Shown: positions 35,766-45,367, numbered from the stretch's first letter. The stretch: DNA of 64,000 nucleotides from Pseudomonas sp. R76 (GCF_009834565.1 NZ_CP019428.1:6324001-6388000), one strand, 5' to 3'. Numbers and translations are program-made. The notes: generated by a model from the sequence alone, not told the origin.

Positions 35766-37192
35766 GAACGCTCCCGCTCGGCAAAGAGTGCCTGTACAAA
35801 GGGTTCGGCTTCAAAGGTGCGCAGGTCGTCGATGCCTTCACCGACGCCGATGTAGCGAATCGGCAACCCGAACTGTTTGGCCAGGGCGAAGATCACGCCG
35901 CCCTTGGCCGTGCCGTCGAGCTTAGTCAATGCCAGGCCGGTGAGTTGCACCGTCTGGTTGAATTGTTTGGCCTGGCTGATGGCGTTCTGGCCGGTGCCGG
36001 CGTCGAGCACCAGCAAGACTTCGTGCGGCGCGTCTGCGTCGAGCTTGCCGATCACGCGGCGGACTTTCTTCAGCTCTTCCATCAAATTGTCTTTGGTGTG
36101 CAGGCGACCGGCGGTATCAGCGATCAATACGTCGATGTTACGTGCCTTGGCGGCTTGCACGGCATCGAAGATCACCGAGGCGGAGTCGGCACCGGTGTGC
36201 TGGGCGATGACCGGGATCTTGTTACGCTCACCCCAGACCTGCAACTGCTCCACGGCAGCCGCGCGGAAGGTGTCGCCAGCGGCGAGCATGACTTTCTTGC
36301 CTTCCGACTGCAGCTTTTTCGCCAGCTTGCCGATGGTGGTGGTTTTACCGGCACCGTTGACGCCAACGACCAGGATCACAAACGGTTTTTTCGGCGTGAT
36401 TACCAGCGGCGCCTCGACGGGCTTGAGCATGGCAGCCAGCTCGGCCTGCAGGGACTTGTAGAGAGCGTCCGCATCGGTCAGCTGCTTGCGCGCGACCTTT
36501 TGGGTCAGGCTCTGAATGATGACGGCGGTGGCTTCAACGCCCACATCAGCGGTCAGCAGGCGGGTTTCGATGTCTTCCAGCAATTCGTCATCGATGACTT
36601 TCTTGCCCAGGAACAGGCTGGCCATGCCTTCGCCGATGCTGGCGCTGGTTTTGCTCAGGCCTTGCTTGAGGCGGGCGAAGAAGCCGGTTTTGCTGGTTTC
36701 AGCCGGCGCAGCAACAGGCTCTTGCACGACAGGCGGCTCGATCACGGCAGGAGCGGCAACCACGACTGGCGCAGGCGTTGGCTCGACAACCACCGGAGCA
36801 GGCGTTTCGATGACGGGCGGGGCTTCAACCACAACGGCCACGGGCTCAACCACGACCGGAATCGGCGGCACCACGTGCTCGGCCTGCACATCTTCAACCA
36901 GTGCCACGGGTTCCTCTGCCACCGGCAGCTCGAGCCATGGCGTTAGCTCGGGCTCAGGTTCCGGCTCGACCTCAGCCACCGGCTGCAACACCGGTTCAGC
37001 CATCGGCAAAATCACCGGCGCCGGGGTTTCAGCAACCGGCTCGGCTTCTACAATTGGCTCAGGGATAGGTTCAGGCTGAACCTGCGGCTGTTCGACGACG
37101 GTTTCCTGCGGCTTTTTGCGCAGCCATCCGAACAGGCCTTTTTTCTCGCCAGCCGCAGCTGGGCTCTTCTTGTCGTCGTTGGAACCAAACAT
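35762..37192 (-). CDS. ftsY: signal recognition particle receptor FtsY
   Basis: This 476-residue SRP receptor GTPase delivers nascent membrane proteins to the translocon. The N-terminal A domain (about residues 15-165) is rich in Pro, Val and Glu and low in complexity. The NG domain follows, with VVGVNGAGKTTTIGKLAKKL (G1), DTFRAAAVEQLQVWG, VLIADTAGRLHTKDNLM and LTKLDGTAKGG. The start at 37192 lacks a strong Shine-Dalgarno. It is the first gene of ftsYEX, divergent from the M16 peptidase pair. Confidence 0.97.
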   Translation of the reverse strand: MFGSNDDKKSPAAAGEKKGLFGWLRKKPQETVVEQPQVQPEPIPEPIVEAEPVAETPAPVILPMAEPVLQPVAEVEPEPEPELTPWLELPVAEEPVALVEDVQAEHVVPPIPVVVEPVAVVVEAPPVIETPAPVVVEPTPAPVVVAAPAVIEPPVVQEPVAAPAETSKTGFFARLKQGLSKTSASIGEGMASLFLGKKVIDDELLEDIETRLLTADVGVEATAVIIQSLTQKVARKQLTDADALYKSLQAELAAMLKPVEAPLVITPKKPFVILVVGVNGAGKTTTIGKLAKKLQSEGKKVMLAAGDTFRAAAVEQLQVWGERNKIPVIAQHTGADSASVIFDAVQAAKARNIDVLIADTAGRLHTKDNLMEELKKVRRVIGKLDADAPHEVLLVLDAGTGQNAISQAKQFNQTVQLTGLALTKLDGTAKGGVIFALAKQFGLPIRYIGVGEGIDDLRTFEAEPFVQALFAERERS

Positions 37193-37530
37193 GGAGGACG
37201 GCTATCTCAAAGTAGCGATGCGCCAGGGCGCCTCGGTAAATAAATTCGATGCAGAACAGACTGCTTTAACGCTCGCTTGTTCATGCGCAACATTTTGTAA
37301 GGCGTAAATAAAGGCCTCAACAAATCGTTTCAATAAAGGACTGAAGCGATAACATCGGCGAAAAGTGGAAGATTGTCGGGGAAAAACACCCTGTATTCCA
37401 ACATTCCTACGACTGGATCCGGAACGATATGGCGGCCACAGTGGCCGACCCTAAGTCGGATCAGTATCCTAGCACCTCCTCGCCCGCCGACGCTAAGACC
37501 AAGCGGGCAGCCCAACAGGTTTAAAAACGA
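37193..37530. other. divergent intergenic region ftsY / M16 peptidase
   Basis: This 338-bp AT-richer gap holds no convincing gene. It must contain the ftsYEX promoter (minus) and the M16 promoter (plus). A small palindrome (GGCCACAGTGGCC) and a TATCCT at about 37465-37470 are visible, but I could not assign promoter elements with confidence. Confidence 0.6.
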
Positions 37531-38886
37531 ATGAATGCTCTAGCCCGCCGCGCTGCAGGCCTGCTGCTCAGCACAGTTTGTCTGCCCCTTTCAGCTTTGG
37601 CTGCCGACCCACAACCCACACACGAATTCACCCTGGATAACGGCCTTAAAGTGGTCGTGCGCGAAGACCATCGCGCGCCGGTGGTGGTTTCCCAGGTCTG
37701 GTACAAGGTGGGTTCGAGCTACGAAACCCCGGGCCAGACCGGTTTGTCCCACGCCCTGGAACACATGATGTTCAAGGGCAGCGCCAAGGTCGGCCCCGGC
37801 GAAGCCTCGCTGATCCTGCGCGACCTGGGCGCCGAAGAAAATGCGTTCACCAGCGATGACTACACCGCCTACTACCAAGTGCTCGCACGTGACCGCCTGG
37901 GCGTCGCCTTTGAGCTGGAAGCCGACCGCATGGCCAGCCTGCGCCTGCCGGCCGACGAGTTCAGCCGCGAGATCGAGGTGATCAAAGAAGAGCGCCGCCT
38001 GCGCACCGACGACAACCCGATGTCCAAGGCCTACGAGCGTTTCAAGGCGATGGCCTACCCGGCCAGCGGCTACCACACGCCGACCATCGGCTGGATGGCC
38101 GACCTTGAGCGCATGAAAGTCGAAGAGCTGCGCCACTGGTATCAATCCTGGTACGTGCCGAACAACGCCACCCTGGTGGTAGTCGGCGACGTCACCCCGG
38201 ACGAGGTGAAAAACCTCGCCCAGCGCTACTTCGGCCCGATCCCCAAGCGTGACGTACCGCCAGCGAAGATCCCGCTGGAACTCGCCGAGCCGGGCGAGCG
38301 CCTGCTGACCATGCACGTGCAAACCCAACTGCCAAGCGTGATCCTTGGCTTCAACGTGCCCGGCCTGGCCACCGCCGAAGACAAACGCTCGGTACAGGCC
38401 TTGCGCCTGCTCTCGGCGCTGCTCGATGGCGGTTACAGCGCGCGTATTTCGGAGCAATTGGAACGCGGTGAAGAGCTGGTCTCCGCCGCCTCCACCAGCT
38501 ACGACGCCTACACCCGTGGTGACAGCCTGTTCACCCTGACGGCCACACCGAATCAGCAGAAGAAAAAGACCATTGCCCAAGCCGAAGCCGGGCTGTGGCG
38601 CCTGCTCGATGAGTTGAAGGCCAAGCCGCCCACTACCGAAGAACTGGAGCGCATCCGCGCCCAGGTGATTGCCGGCGTGGTCTACCAGCGTGATTCCATC
38701 ACCAGCCAGGCCACGGCCATCGGCTCCCTCGAAACCGTCGGGCTGTCCTGGAAACTGATGGACACCGAACTGGCCGACCTGCAAAGCGTGACCCCGGAAG
38801 ATATCCAGAAGGCCGCACGTACTTATTTCACCCGCGAACGTTTGAGCGTCGCCCATGTTTTGCCTGAGGAGACCGCTCATGAGTGA
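37531..38886 (+). CDS. M16 zinc metallopeptidase, catalytic subunit
   Basis: This 451-residue exported pitrilysin-family peptidase has signal peptide AAGLLLSTVCLPLSALA and the inverted zinc motif HALEHMMFKG (HxxEH), with a downstream Glu in the ENAFTSDDYTAYYQ region. The C-terminal M16 half is present (VILGFNVPGLATAEDKRS, LERGEELVSAASTS). It overlaps the next M16 gene, which lacks the zinc motif, so the pair probably forms an active/inactive heterodimer in the periplasm. Substrate unknown. Confidence 0.92.
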   Translation: MNALARRAAGLLLSTVCLPLSALAADPQPTHEFTLDNGLKVVVREDHRAPVVVSQVWYKVGSSYETPGQTGLSHALEHMMFKGSAKVGPGEASLILRDLGAEENAFTSDDYTAYYQVLARDRLGVAFELEADRMASLRLPADEFSREIEVIKEERRLRTDDNPMSKAYERFKAMAYPASGYHTPTIGWMADLERMKVEELRHWYQSWYVPNNATLVVVGDVTPDEVKNLAQRYFGPIPKRDVPPAKIPLELAEPGERLLTMHVQTQLPSVILGFNVPGLATAEDKRSVQALRLLSALLDGGYSARISEQLERGEELVSAASTSYDAYTRGDSLFTLTATPNQQKKKTIAQAEAGLWRLLDELKAKPPTTEELERIRAQVIAGVVYQRDSITSQATAIGSLETVGLSWKLMDTELADLQSVTPEDIQKAARTYFTRERLSVAHVLPEETAHE

Positions 38887-40369
38887 TCGTAAAAGCAGCC
38901 GCCTGATCTTCCCTGGCCTGGTCGTCGTTACCCTGATCGCCGCCAGTGCCGTGTACTTGCTGCGCCCGAGCGAATCTGTCGCCAGCCAGGCGTTGGATAA
39001 AGCTGAATCGGCCAACAAGCTGCAATCCTTGGCAGAGCTGGACGGCAAGGCGCCGACCAACCGCAAGCTCGACGTGCAAACCTGGACCACCGCCGAGGGC
39101 GCCAAGGTGCTGTTCGTCGAAGCCCATGAATTGCCAATGTTCGACATGCGCATCCTGTTCGCCGCCGGCAGCAGCCAGGACGGCAACACGCCCGGCGCGG
39201 CACTGCTGACCAATGCCATGCTCAACGAAGGCGTGCCGGGCAAGGATGTCAGCCAGATCGCCAGCGGCTTTGAAGGCCTGGGCGCCGACTTCGGCAATGG
39301 CGCTTACCGCGACATGGCGCTGGTGTCACTGCGCGGCCTGAGCGACAGCGATAAACGCGACGCGGCCTTGGCACTGTTTGACGACGTGATCGGCAAGCCG
39401 ACCTTCCCGGCCGACTCCCTGGCGCGGATCAAGAACCAGATCCTCGCCGGCTTCGAGTACCAGAAGCAGAACCCGGCCAAGCTGGCCAGCCTTGAGCTGT
39501 TCAAGCGCCTGTACGGCGACCACCCTTACGCTCACCCGAGCGAAGGCACGCCTGAAAGCGTACCGAAGATTACCCTCGCGCAATTGCAGGCGTTCCACGC
39601 CAAGGCGTATGCCGCAGGCAACGCGGTGATTGCCGTGGTTGGCGACCTGACGCGCGCCGAGGCCGAGGCCATGACCGCCAAGGTGTCGGCATCGCTGCCC
39701 AAAGGCCCGGCACTGGCGAAAATCGCCCAGCCCACCGAACCGAAAGCCGGCCTGAGCCATATCGAGTTTCCGTCCAAGCAGACGCACTTGCTGTTCGCCC
39801 AATTGGGTATCGACCGTGCCGACCCGGACTACGCAGCCTTGTCACTGGGTAACCAGATCCTCGGCGGCGGTGGCTTCGGCACCCGTTTGATGAGCGAAGT
39901 ACGTGAAAAGCGCGGCCTGACCTATGGCGTGTATTCCGGCTTCTCGCCGATGCAGGTACGCGGCCCGTTCATGATCAACCTGCAAACCCGAGCCGAAATG
40001 AGTGGCGGCACCTTGCGCCTGGTTGAAGATGTGCTGGCCGACTACCTCAAGACCGGCCCGACGCAAAAGGAACTGGACGACGCCAAGCGTGAGCTGGCCG
40101 GCAGCTTCCCGCTGTCCACCGCGAGTAACGCCGATATCGTCGGGCAGCTGGGCGCCATGGGTTTCTACAACCTGCCGCTGAGCTATCTGGAAGATTTCAT
40201 GAAACAATCCCAGGCCCTGACCGTAGAGCAGGTCAAGACTGCAATGAACAAACACTTGAGCGCCGACAAGATGGTCATCGTGACCGCCGGCCCGACGATT
40301 GCGCAAAAGCCACTACCGCCCCCCACTGATAAACCTGCCGAGCAGCCGCTCGGGGTTCCGGAGCATTAA
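38879..40369 (+). CDS. M16 family protein, non-catalytic subunit
   Basis: This 496-residue M16-fold protein has an N-terminal membrane anchor (LIFPGLVVVTLIAASAVYLL). At the position of HxxEH it reads GAALLTNAMLNEGVPG, so the zinc ligands are absent. The substrate-clamp half is retained (SEVREKRGLTYGVYSGFS). It overlaps the catalytic M16 gene by 8 bp and rsmD by 1 bp. By analogy with other paired M16 proteins it likely supports substrate binding by its partner. Confidence 0.9.
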   Translation: MSDRKSSRLIFPGLVVVTLIAASAVYLLRPSESVASQALDKAESANKLQSLAELDGKAPTNRKLDVQTWTTAEGAKVLFVEAHELPMFDMRILFAAGSSQDGNTPGAALLTNAMLNEGVPGKDVSQIASGFEGLGADFGNGAYRDMALVSLRGLSDSDKRDAALALFDDVIGKPTFPADSLARIKNQILAGFEYQKQNPAKLASLELFKRLYGDHPYAHPSEGTPESVPKITLAQLQAFHAKAYAAGNAVIAVVGDLTRAEAEAMTAKVSASLPKGPALAKIAQPTEPKAGLSHIEFPSKQTHLLFAQLGIDRADPDYAALSLGNQILGGGGFGTRLMSEVREKRGLTYGVYSGFSPMQVRGPFMINLQTRAEMSGGTLRLVEDVLADYLKTGPTQKELDDAKRELAGSFPLSTASNADIVGQLGAMGFYNLPLSYLEDFMKQSQALTVEQVKTAMNKHLSADKMVIVTAGPTIAQKPLPPPTDKPAEQPLGVPEH

Positions 40370-40986
40370 TGGCCAGTTCATCTCGCCCGAAAAAACCCGT
40401 CCACAACGTGCATAACGGTGTGGGCCAACTGCGCATCATTGGCGGTGAATGGGGCAGCCGCAAGCTGAGCTTCCCCGACGTCGTAGGCCTGCGCCCGACG
40501 CCGGACCGCGTGCGTGAAACCCTGTTCAACTGGCTCGCGCCGTACATCGGCGGGGCCAAGGTGCTGGACCCGTTCGCCGGCAGCGGCGCGCTGTTCCTGG
40601 AGGCGCTGTCCCGTGGCGCGGCCCAGGGCCAGGCGCTGGATGCCAGCAACGTGGCGGTGTCCAGCCTCAAGGAACACCTTGGCACACTGCGTTGCACCAC
40701 CGGCCAGGTTCAAACTGCCGATGCGCTGCGCTATCTGGAAACCCAGGCAGCCACCGAATACGACGTGGTGTTTCTCGACCCGCCGTTCAACCAGAACCTG
40801 TTGCCGACCGTGTGTGCATTGCTGGAAGACCGCCAATGGCTGGCACCGGATGCCTGGATCTACACTGAAAGCGAGACCGCGCCGTCGACCCTCGGCCTGC
40901 CGGGCGCCTGGCGCCTGCACCGGGAGCAGAAGTCCGGGCGGGTGTATTACGCGCTGTGGCATCGGTTGGTCGAAGGCGTTGCCTGA
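40369..40986 (+). CDS. rsmD: 16S rRNA (guanine-966-N2)-methyltransferase
   Basis: This 205-residue SAM-dependent enzyme methylates G966 of 16S rRNA. Motifs: LRIIGGEWGSRKLSFP, RPTPDRVRETLFNWL, VLDPFAGSGALFLEALSRGA and the catalytic FLDPPFNQN (DPPF). The start overlaps the preceding stop by one base, suggesting coupling with the M16 pair. Confidence 0.95.
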   Translation: MASSSRPKKPVHNVHNGVGQLRIIGGEWGSRKLSFPDVVGLRPTPDRVRETLFNWLAPYIGGAKVLDPFAGSGALFLEALSRGAAQGQALDASNVAVSSLKEHLGTLRCTTGQVQTADALRYLETQAATEYDVVFLDPPFNQNLLPTVCALLEDRQWLAPDAWIYTESETAPSTLGLPGAWRLHREQKSGRVYYALWHRLVEGVA

Positions 40987-41024
40987 TCTGTAGTGAGTGA
41001 GCTTGTTGTGGTGACAGGACTTGC

Positions 41025-41046
41025 TGTGGCAAGCCCGCTTGCCACA
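41025..41046. terminator. hairpin downstream of rsmD, possible terminator
   Basis: TGTGGCAAG-CCCG-CTTGCCACA is a perfect 9-bp stem with a 4-base loop, nested in a wider region with further inverted similarity (41003-41060). No T-run follows. It may be a REP-like element of another family rather than a true terminator. Confidence 0.4.
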
Positions 41047-41089
41047 ACAGCGCGCTCACCACACAGAGTCGTTCGCCACAGAGATTCCC

Positions 41090-42085
41090 ATGACACCTGA
41101 CTCAGACCTCTTCAAACCCGCCTTCGGCCTCGGCAACCCCCACTTGCAAACACTGTGGGGGCCATTGTGGCGCCCAACCACCCATATCGAACGCCAACGC
41201 GAACGCCTGTGGCTGGACGACGGTGACTTCCTCGACCTTGACTGGCACGGCCCCCATGACGCGCAAGCGCCGCTGGTGCTGGTGCTGCACGGATTGACGG
41301 GCTCTTCGAATTCCCCCTACGTGGCCGGCCTGCAAAAAGCCCTCGCCGCTCAAGGCTGGGCCAGCGCAGCCTTGAACTGGCGCGGCTGCTCGGGCGAACC
41401 GAACCTGCTGGCGCGCAGTTACCACTCGGGCGCCAGCGAAGACCTGGCGGCGGCGATTGCCCATCTGCGTGCCAAGCGGCCGTTGGCGCCGTTGTATGCC
41501 GTGGGTTATTCGCTGGGTGGCAACGTGCTGCTCAAGCACTTGGGGGAAACCGGCGCGGCCTCCGGGCTGCAAGGCGCAGCGGCGGTGTCGGTGCCGTTCC
41601 GGCTGGACCAATGTGCCGACCGCATCGGCCTGGGGTTTTCGCGGGTTTATCAAAAGCACTTCATGCGCGAGATGCTGGCGTATATCCGCGTCAAGCAAAG
41701 CCGCTTTTTGCTGGACGGTCGTGCGGACGGGCTGAAAACCCTGGAGTCACTGGGTTCTCTGGACAAGATGCGCACGTTCTGGGATTTCGACGGGCGGGTG
41801 ACGGCGCCGCTGCACGGTTTCCTCAGCGCCGAGGACTATTACCGTCGTGCGTCGAGCCGGTATTACTTGGGTGACATTCGCACACCCACGCTGATCATCC
41901 ACGCCGCCGATGACCCGTTTGTGTTCGCCCACAGCCTGCCGGAGGCCAGCGAACTGTCGGACTGCACCGAGTTTGAACTGCTGGCCAAGGGTGGGCATGT
42001 GGGGTTTGTCGATGGTTCTCTCAGGCGCCCGAGCTACTACCTCGAACGCCGAATCCCACAATGGCTACTGACACAACACGGTTAA
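41090..42085 (+). CDS. alpha/beta hydrolase, YheT family
   Basis: This 331-residue hydrolase has the YheT-type start GLGNPHLQTLWGPL and oxyanion region LVLHGLTGSSNSPYV. The nucleophile elbow is AVGYSLGGNVLLKHLGE, and the late Asp and His lie in IIHAADDPFV and KGGHVGFVDG. Members are esterase-like with poorly known substrates. The ATG at 41090 is chosen; upstream frame runs through the hairpin repeat. It has no signal peptide. Confidence 0.88.
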   Translation: MTPDSDLFKPAFGLGNPHLQTLWGPLWRPTTHIERQRERLWLDDGDFLDLDWHGPHDAQAPLVLVLHGLTGSSNSPYVAGLQKALAAQGWASAALNWRGCSGEPNLLARSYHSGASEDLAAAIAHLRAKRPLAPLYAVGYSLGGNVLLKHLGETGAASGLQGAAAVSVPFRLDQCADRIGLGFSRVYQKHFMREMLAYIRVKQSRFLLDGRADGLKTLESLGSLDKMRTFWDFDGRVTAPLHGFLSAEDYYRRASSRYYLGDIRTPTLIIHAADDPFVFAHSLPEASELSDCTEFELLAKGGHVGFVDGSLRRPSYYLERRIPQWLLTQHG

Positions 42086-42088
42086 AAA

Positions 42089-42177
42089 TGTGGGAGCTGG
42101 CTTGCCTGCGATGAGGGCGTGTCAGTCAGCTGATAATTGGCTGACCCACCGTTATCGCAGGCAAGCCAGCTCCCACA
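42089..42177. repeat. REPIN
   Basis: Inverted TGTGGGAGCTGGCTTGCCTG pair between convergent genes (YheT-type hydrolase and sulfurtransferase). Confidence 0.9.
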
Positions 42178-42205
42178 TTTTGATTGGGTTTGCAGGCCTG
42201 GCGGC

Positions 42206-43060
42206 TTAGTCGCCGGTTGCGATTTGCCGCGCCGGATCGGTAATCCACTCGCTCCACGACCCCGCATACAGCTTACCCAGCGGGTAACCCGCCAGGCTCA
42301 GGGCAAACAGGTTATGGCACGCCGTCACCCCCGAACCGCAATACGCCACCAGCTCATCCGGCGAACGGCCCTGCAGCTGCGCGGCGAAACGCTGTTTGAG
42401 CTGCTCAGCCGGCAGGAAGCGGCCATCACTGCCGAGGTTTTCGTTAAACGCCGCACATTGCGCGCCGGGAATATGCCCGGCAATCGGGTCGATGGGCTCC
42501 ACGTCACCCCGGAAACGCGGCTGGGCGCGAGCGTCGATCAAGGTCATGCCCGGTTCGCCCAGGCGTTTTTGCAGATGTTCGGCGTCCAGCACCAAGTGAT
42601 TGTCCGGCGAACCGGCAAACGTCCCCGGCTCAACCACTGGCGCGTCCAGGCTCAGCGGGAAACCGGCGGCGTGCCAGGCCTTGAGGCCACCGTCCAGAAT
42701 AAACACGCCATCACGTTTGCCCAGCCAGGCCAGCAACCACCACGCGCGGGCGGCATAGGCGCCAGGGCCGTCGTCATACAGCACGATGTCGGTGTCGGCA
42801 TCGATGCCCCAGGCTCGCAGCTGCGCAATGAACGTGTCCGCATCAGGCAATGGGTGTCGGCCAGTCACGCCTTTGGTCACCGGGCCGCTGAGGTGGCGTT
42901 CCAGGTCAGCGTACTGCGCGCCTTCGATATGCCCTTCGGCATAGCTGCAAAGCCCGTAGTCCGGGTCTTCGAGGGCAAAGCGGCAATCCAGGATCACCAA
43001 CCTGCCGGCCTTCTGGCGCTCGGCGAGTTGCTGGGGGCTGATCAGTTGGGCAAGCGGCAT
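42206..43060 (-). CDS. sseA: 3-mercaptopyruvate/thiosulfate sulfurtransferase
   Basis: This 284-residue tandem-rhodanese protein has an N-terminal inactive rhodanese domain (VILDCRFALEDPDYG). The C-terminal catalytic domain has the Cys loop AYCGSGVTACHNLFAL. The CGSGVTA loop is that of mercaptopyruvate sulfurtransferases such as E. coli SseA, rather than the CRxGxR of thiosulfate-specific rhodaneses. It transfers sulfur to thiol or cyanide acceptors. Substrate preference is inferred from the loop. Confidence 0.88.
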   Translation of the reverse strand: MPLAQLISPQQLAERQKAGRLVILDCRFALEDPDYGLCSYAEGHIEGAQYADLERHLSGPVTKGVTGRHPLPDADTFIAQLRAWGIDADTDIVLYDDGPGAYAARAWWLLAWLGKRDGVFILDGGLKAWHAAGFPLSLDAPVVEPGTFAGSPDNHLVLDAEHLQKRLGEPGMTLIDARAQPRFRGDVEPIDPIAGHIPGAQCAAFNENLGSDGRFLPAEQLKQRFAAQLQGRSPDELVAYCGSGVTACHNLFALSLAGYPLGKLYAGSWSEWITDPARQIATGD

Positions 43061-43093
43061 GACGGACTCCTGTAAACAGATTCGGGAAAGGCC

Positions 43094-43765
43094 CTACTTC
43101 ACTTCTTCCAGTGCCTGGTTCAACGGCACGTAAAACTCTTTGAACAGGGCATCCACCGCGTCTTTCGCCTGCGGCGTGACAAACCTTGCCTCCAGCACCA
43201 GCACCTGATACACCCCGCGCTTGATCGCCTCGGCACTCAAGTGGGTGGAGTTTTCATTGGTGGTGCACAGGAAACGCACCCACGAGGTGAGGATGATCCA
43301 GGCATTGAGCGTCAGGGCTTCGGTTTGCACCGGGTCCATCGTGAGGATGCCCGCGTCGACAAACCCTTGGTAAATGGCGTTGCCCTGGGTCAGGCAGCGC
43401 TGGGAAAAACGCCGGTAGCCGGTGGCCAGTTCCGGGTCGCTTTCCAGCAGGTGTTCGAGGTCGCGGTGCAGGAAGCGGTAGCGCCACATGCCGGCCAGTA
43501 CGGCCTGCAGGTAGAAACGTTTGTCTTCGACGGTGACGGCGCGGCCTTGGGGCGGACGCAGGAAAGTGTCCACCAGGGCTTCATATTCGCGAAACAGCAC
43601 GGCGATGATCGCCTGCTTATTGGGGAAGTGGTAGTACAAGTTGCCCGGGGAAATTTCCATATGGGCGGCAATGTGGTTGGTGCTGACACTGCGCTCGCCC
43701 TGCTGGTTAAAAAGCTCCAGGCTGGTTTGCACAATGCGCTCGCTGGTCTTTACTCGTGGTGCCAT
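43094..43765 (-). CDS. TetR-family transcriptional regulator
   Basis: This 223-residue repressor-type protein has an N-terminal helix-turn-helix (RIVQTSLELFNQQGERSVST, then NHIAAHMEISPGNLYYHFPNK). Its ligand-binding C-terminal domain is unlike any I can name. It is divergent from the coniferyl aldehyde dehydrogenase gene, and a 20-bp palindrome in the shared promoter region is a likely operator. The expected ligand is an aldehyde or a related metabolite; this is inference. Confidence 0.88.
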   Translation of the reverse strand: MAPRVKTSERIVQTSLELFNQQGERSVSTNHIAAHMEISPGNLYYHFPNKQAIIAVLFREYEALVDTFLRPPQGRAVTVEDKRFYLQAVLAGMWRYRFLHRDLEHLLESDPELATGYRRFSQRCLTQGNAIYQGFVDAGILTMDPVQTEALTLNAWIILTSWVRFLCTTNENSTHLSAEAIKRGVYQVLVLEARFVTPQAKDAVDALFKEFYVPLNQALEEVK

Positions 43766-43848
43766 AGGGGATCAGCTTCTATACACGTGATGGGGCATCT
43801 TACGGCCTATCCTTGTTTGGATAAAACCGCATGTTGCTGCAATGACAT

Positions 43849-43877
43849 TTGACAATTTAGAGCAATGACTCTAAAAA
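43849..43877 (+). promoter_or_regulatory. aldehyde dehydrogenase promoter with embedded palindromic operator
   Basis: A consensus -35 TTGACA (43849-43854) is followed 17 bp later by a -10-like TAAAAA (43872-43877). Between and overlapping them lies the perfect inverted repeat TTTAGAG-CAATGA-CTCTAAA (43856-43875). A repressor there would block RNA polymerase directly, and the divergent TetR gene is the obvious candidate. Elements are seen; binding is inferred. Confidence 0.6.
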
Positions 43878-43911
43878 TCCAGGCAGACCTATAACAATTG
43901 GGAACTGCGCC

Positions 43912-45339
43912 ATGTCTGCCACCATTGCCTACCTGCAAGATTCCCAGGCGCTGGATCACCTCCAGGACCTGTTCGACGCCCAACGCCGCGCCTATGCCGC
44001 CAACCCGATGCCACCGGCGGCGCAGCGCCAGCAATGGCTCAAGGCCTTGCGCGATGTGCTCAGCGACGAACGCCAGGCCCTGATCAACGCGATCAGCCAG
44101 GACTTCAGCCACCGCAGCGCAGACGAAACCCTGTTCGCCGAACTGATGCCCAGCCTGCATGGCATTCACTACGCCAGCAAACACCTCAAAGGCTGGATGA
44201 AACCTTCCCGTCGCGCCGTAGGCATTGCCTTCCAGCCGGCGTCGGCCAAAGTCATCTATCAACCACTGGGCGTGGTCGGGGTGATCGTGCCGTGGAACTA
44301 CCCGTTATATTTGGCCATTGGCCCTTTGGTCGGTGCGTTGGCGGCCGGCAACCGGGTGATGCTCAAGCTCAGCGAGTCCACGCCCGCCACGGGTGAATTG
44401 CTCAAGACACTCTTGGCGAAAATCTTCCCCGAAGACCTGGTGTGCGTGGTGCTGGGTGAAGCCGAAGTGGGCATGGCGTTTTCCAAGTTGCGCTTCGATC
44501 ACTTGCTGTTTACCGGCGCCACCAGCATCGGCAAGCACGTAATGCGTGCGGCGGCCGAACATCTCACGCCGGTAACGCTGGAGCTGGGCGGCAAATCACC
44601 GGCCATCGTTTCCGCCGACGTACCGCTCAAGGACGCCGCGGAACGCATCGCCTTCGGCAAATGCCTGAATGCCGGGCAAACCTGCGTGGCACCGGACTAC
44701 GTGCTGGTGCCCGAAGATCGCGTTGAAGGCTTCGTCGAGGCCTACAGCAAGGCGGTTCGCGGGTTCTATCCGACTCTGGCCGACAACCCGGACTACACCG
44801 CCATCATCAACGAGCGGCAACAGGCCCGGCTGAATGCCTACGTCAAAGACGCCACCGACAAAGGCGCCACTCTGATTCCGCTGTATGACAGAGGCCAGGC
44901 ACGGCGCATGGCCCACAGCCTGCTGCTCAATGTCAGCGATGAAATGACCGTGATGCAGGACGAAATCTTCGGCCCGGTGCTGCCGATCGTGCCGTATCGC
45001 GGCATCGATCAGGCCTTTGCCTATATCAACCAACGCCCTCGCCCACTGGCCCTGTATTACTTCGGCTACAACAAGAGCGAGCAAAACCGCGTACTCCACG
45101 AAACCCACTCCGGCGGCGTGTGCCTGAATGACACCCTGCTGCACGTGGCCCAGGACGATATGCCCTTCGGCGGCATCGGCCCTTCGGGCATGGGCCACTA
45201 TCACGGCCACGAAGGCTTCCTCACGTTCAGCAAGGCCAAGGGCGTGCTGGTGAAACAGCGCCTGAACGCGGCGAAGTTGATCTACCCGCCCTATGGCAAA
45301 TCGATCCAGAAGTTGATTCAAAAGTTGTTTGTTCGCTGA
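43912..45339 (+). CDS. calB: coniferyl aldehyde dehydrogenase
   Basis: This 475-residue NAD(P)-dependent aldehyde dehydrogenase is of the class that oxidises coniferyl aldehyde to ferulate. Motifs: VGVIVPWNYPLYLAIGPLVG, LFTGATSIGKHVM, TLELGGKSPAIVSADV (catalytic Glu) and NAGQTCVAPDYVLVP (catalytic Cys). Its N-terminus is short, as in this class. A C-terminal hydrophobic/basic tail (AKLIYPPYGKSIQKLIQKL) resembles membrane-associating tails. Co-directional Tat-lipoprotein and GMC genes follow, suggesting an alcohol-to-aldehyde-to-acid route. The substrate is inferred from the family. Confidence 0.85.
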   Translation: MSATIAYLQDSQALDHLQDLFDAQRRAYAANPMPPAAQRQQWLKALRDVLSDERQALINAISQDFSHRSADETLFAELMPSLHGIHYASKHLKGWMKPSRRAVGIAFQPASAKVIYQPLGVVGVIVPWNYPLYLAIGPLVGALAAGNRVMLKLSESTPATGELLKTLLAKIFPEDLVCVVLGEAEVGMAFSKLRFDHLLFTGATSIGKHVMRAAAEHLTPVTLELGGKSPAIVSADVPLKDAAERIAFGKCLNAGQTCVAPDYVLVPEDRVEGFVEAYSKAVRGFYPTLADNPDYTAIINERQQARLNAYVKDATDKGATLIPLYDRGQARRMAHSLLLNVSDEMTVMQDEIFGPVLPIVPYRGIDQAFAYINQRPRPLALYYFGYNKSEQNRVLHETHSGGVCLNDTLLHVAQDDMPFGGIGPSGMGHYHGHEGFLTFSKAKGVLVKQRLNAAKLIYPPYGKSIQKLIQKLFVR

Positions 45340-45367
45340 TTCCGCCACTCACGGGATAACAATAACA

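Noticed and set aside
37590..39297. 568-codon minus-strand frame across the M16 peptidase genes
   Set aside because: Shadow of two overlapping plus-strand M16 genes that carry the signal peptide, HxxEH motif and conserved length.
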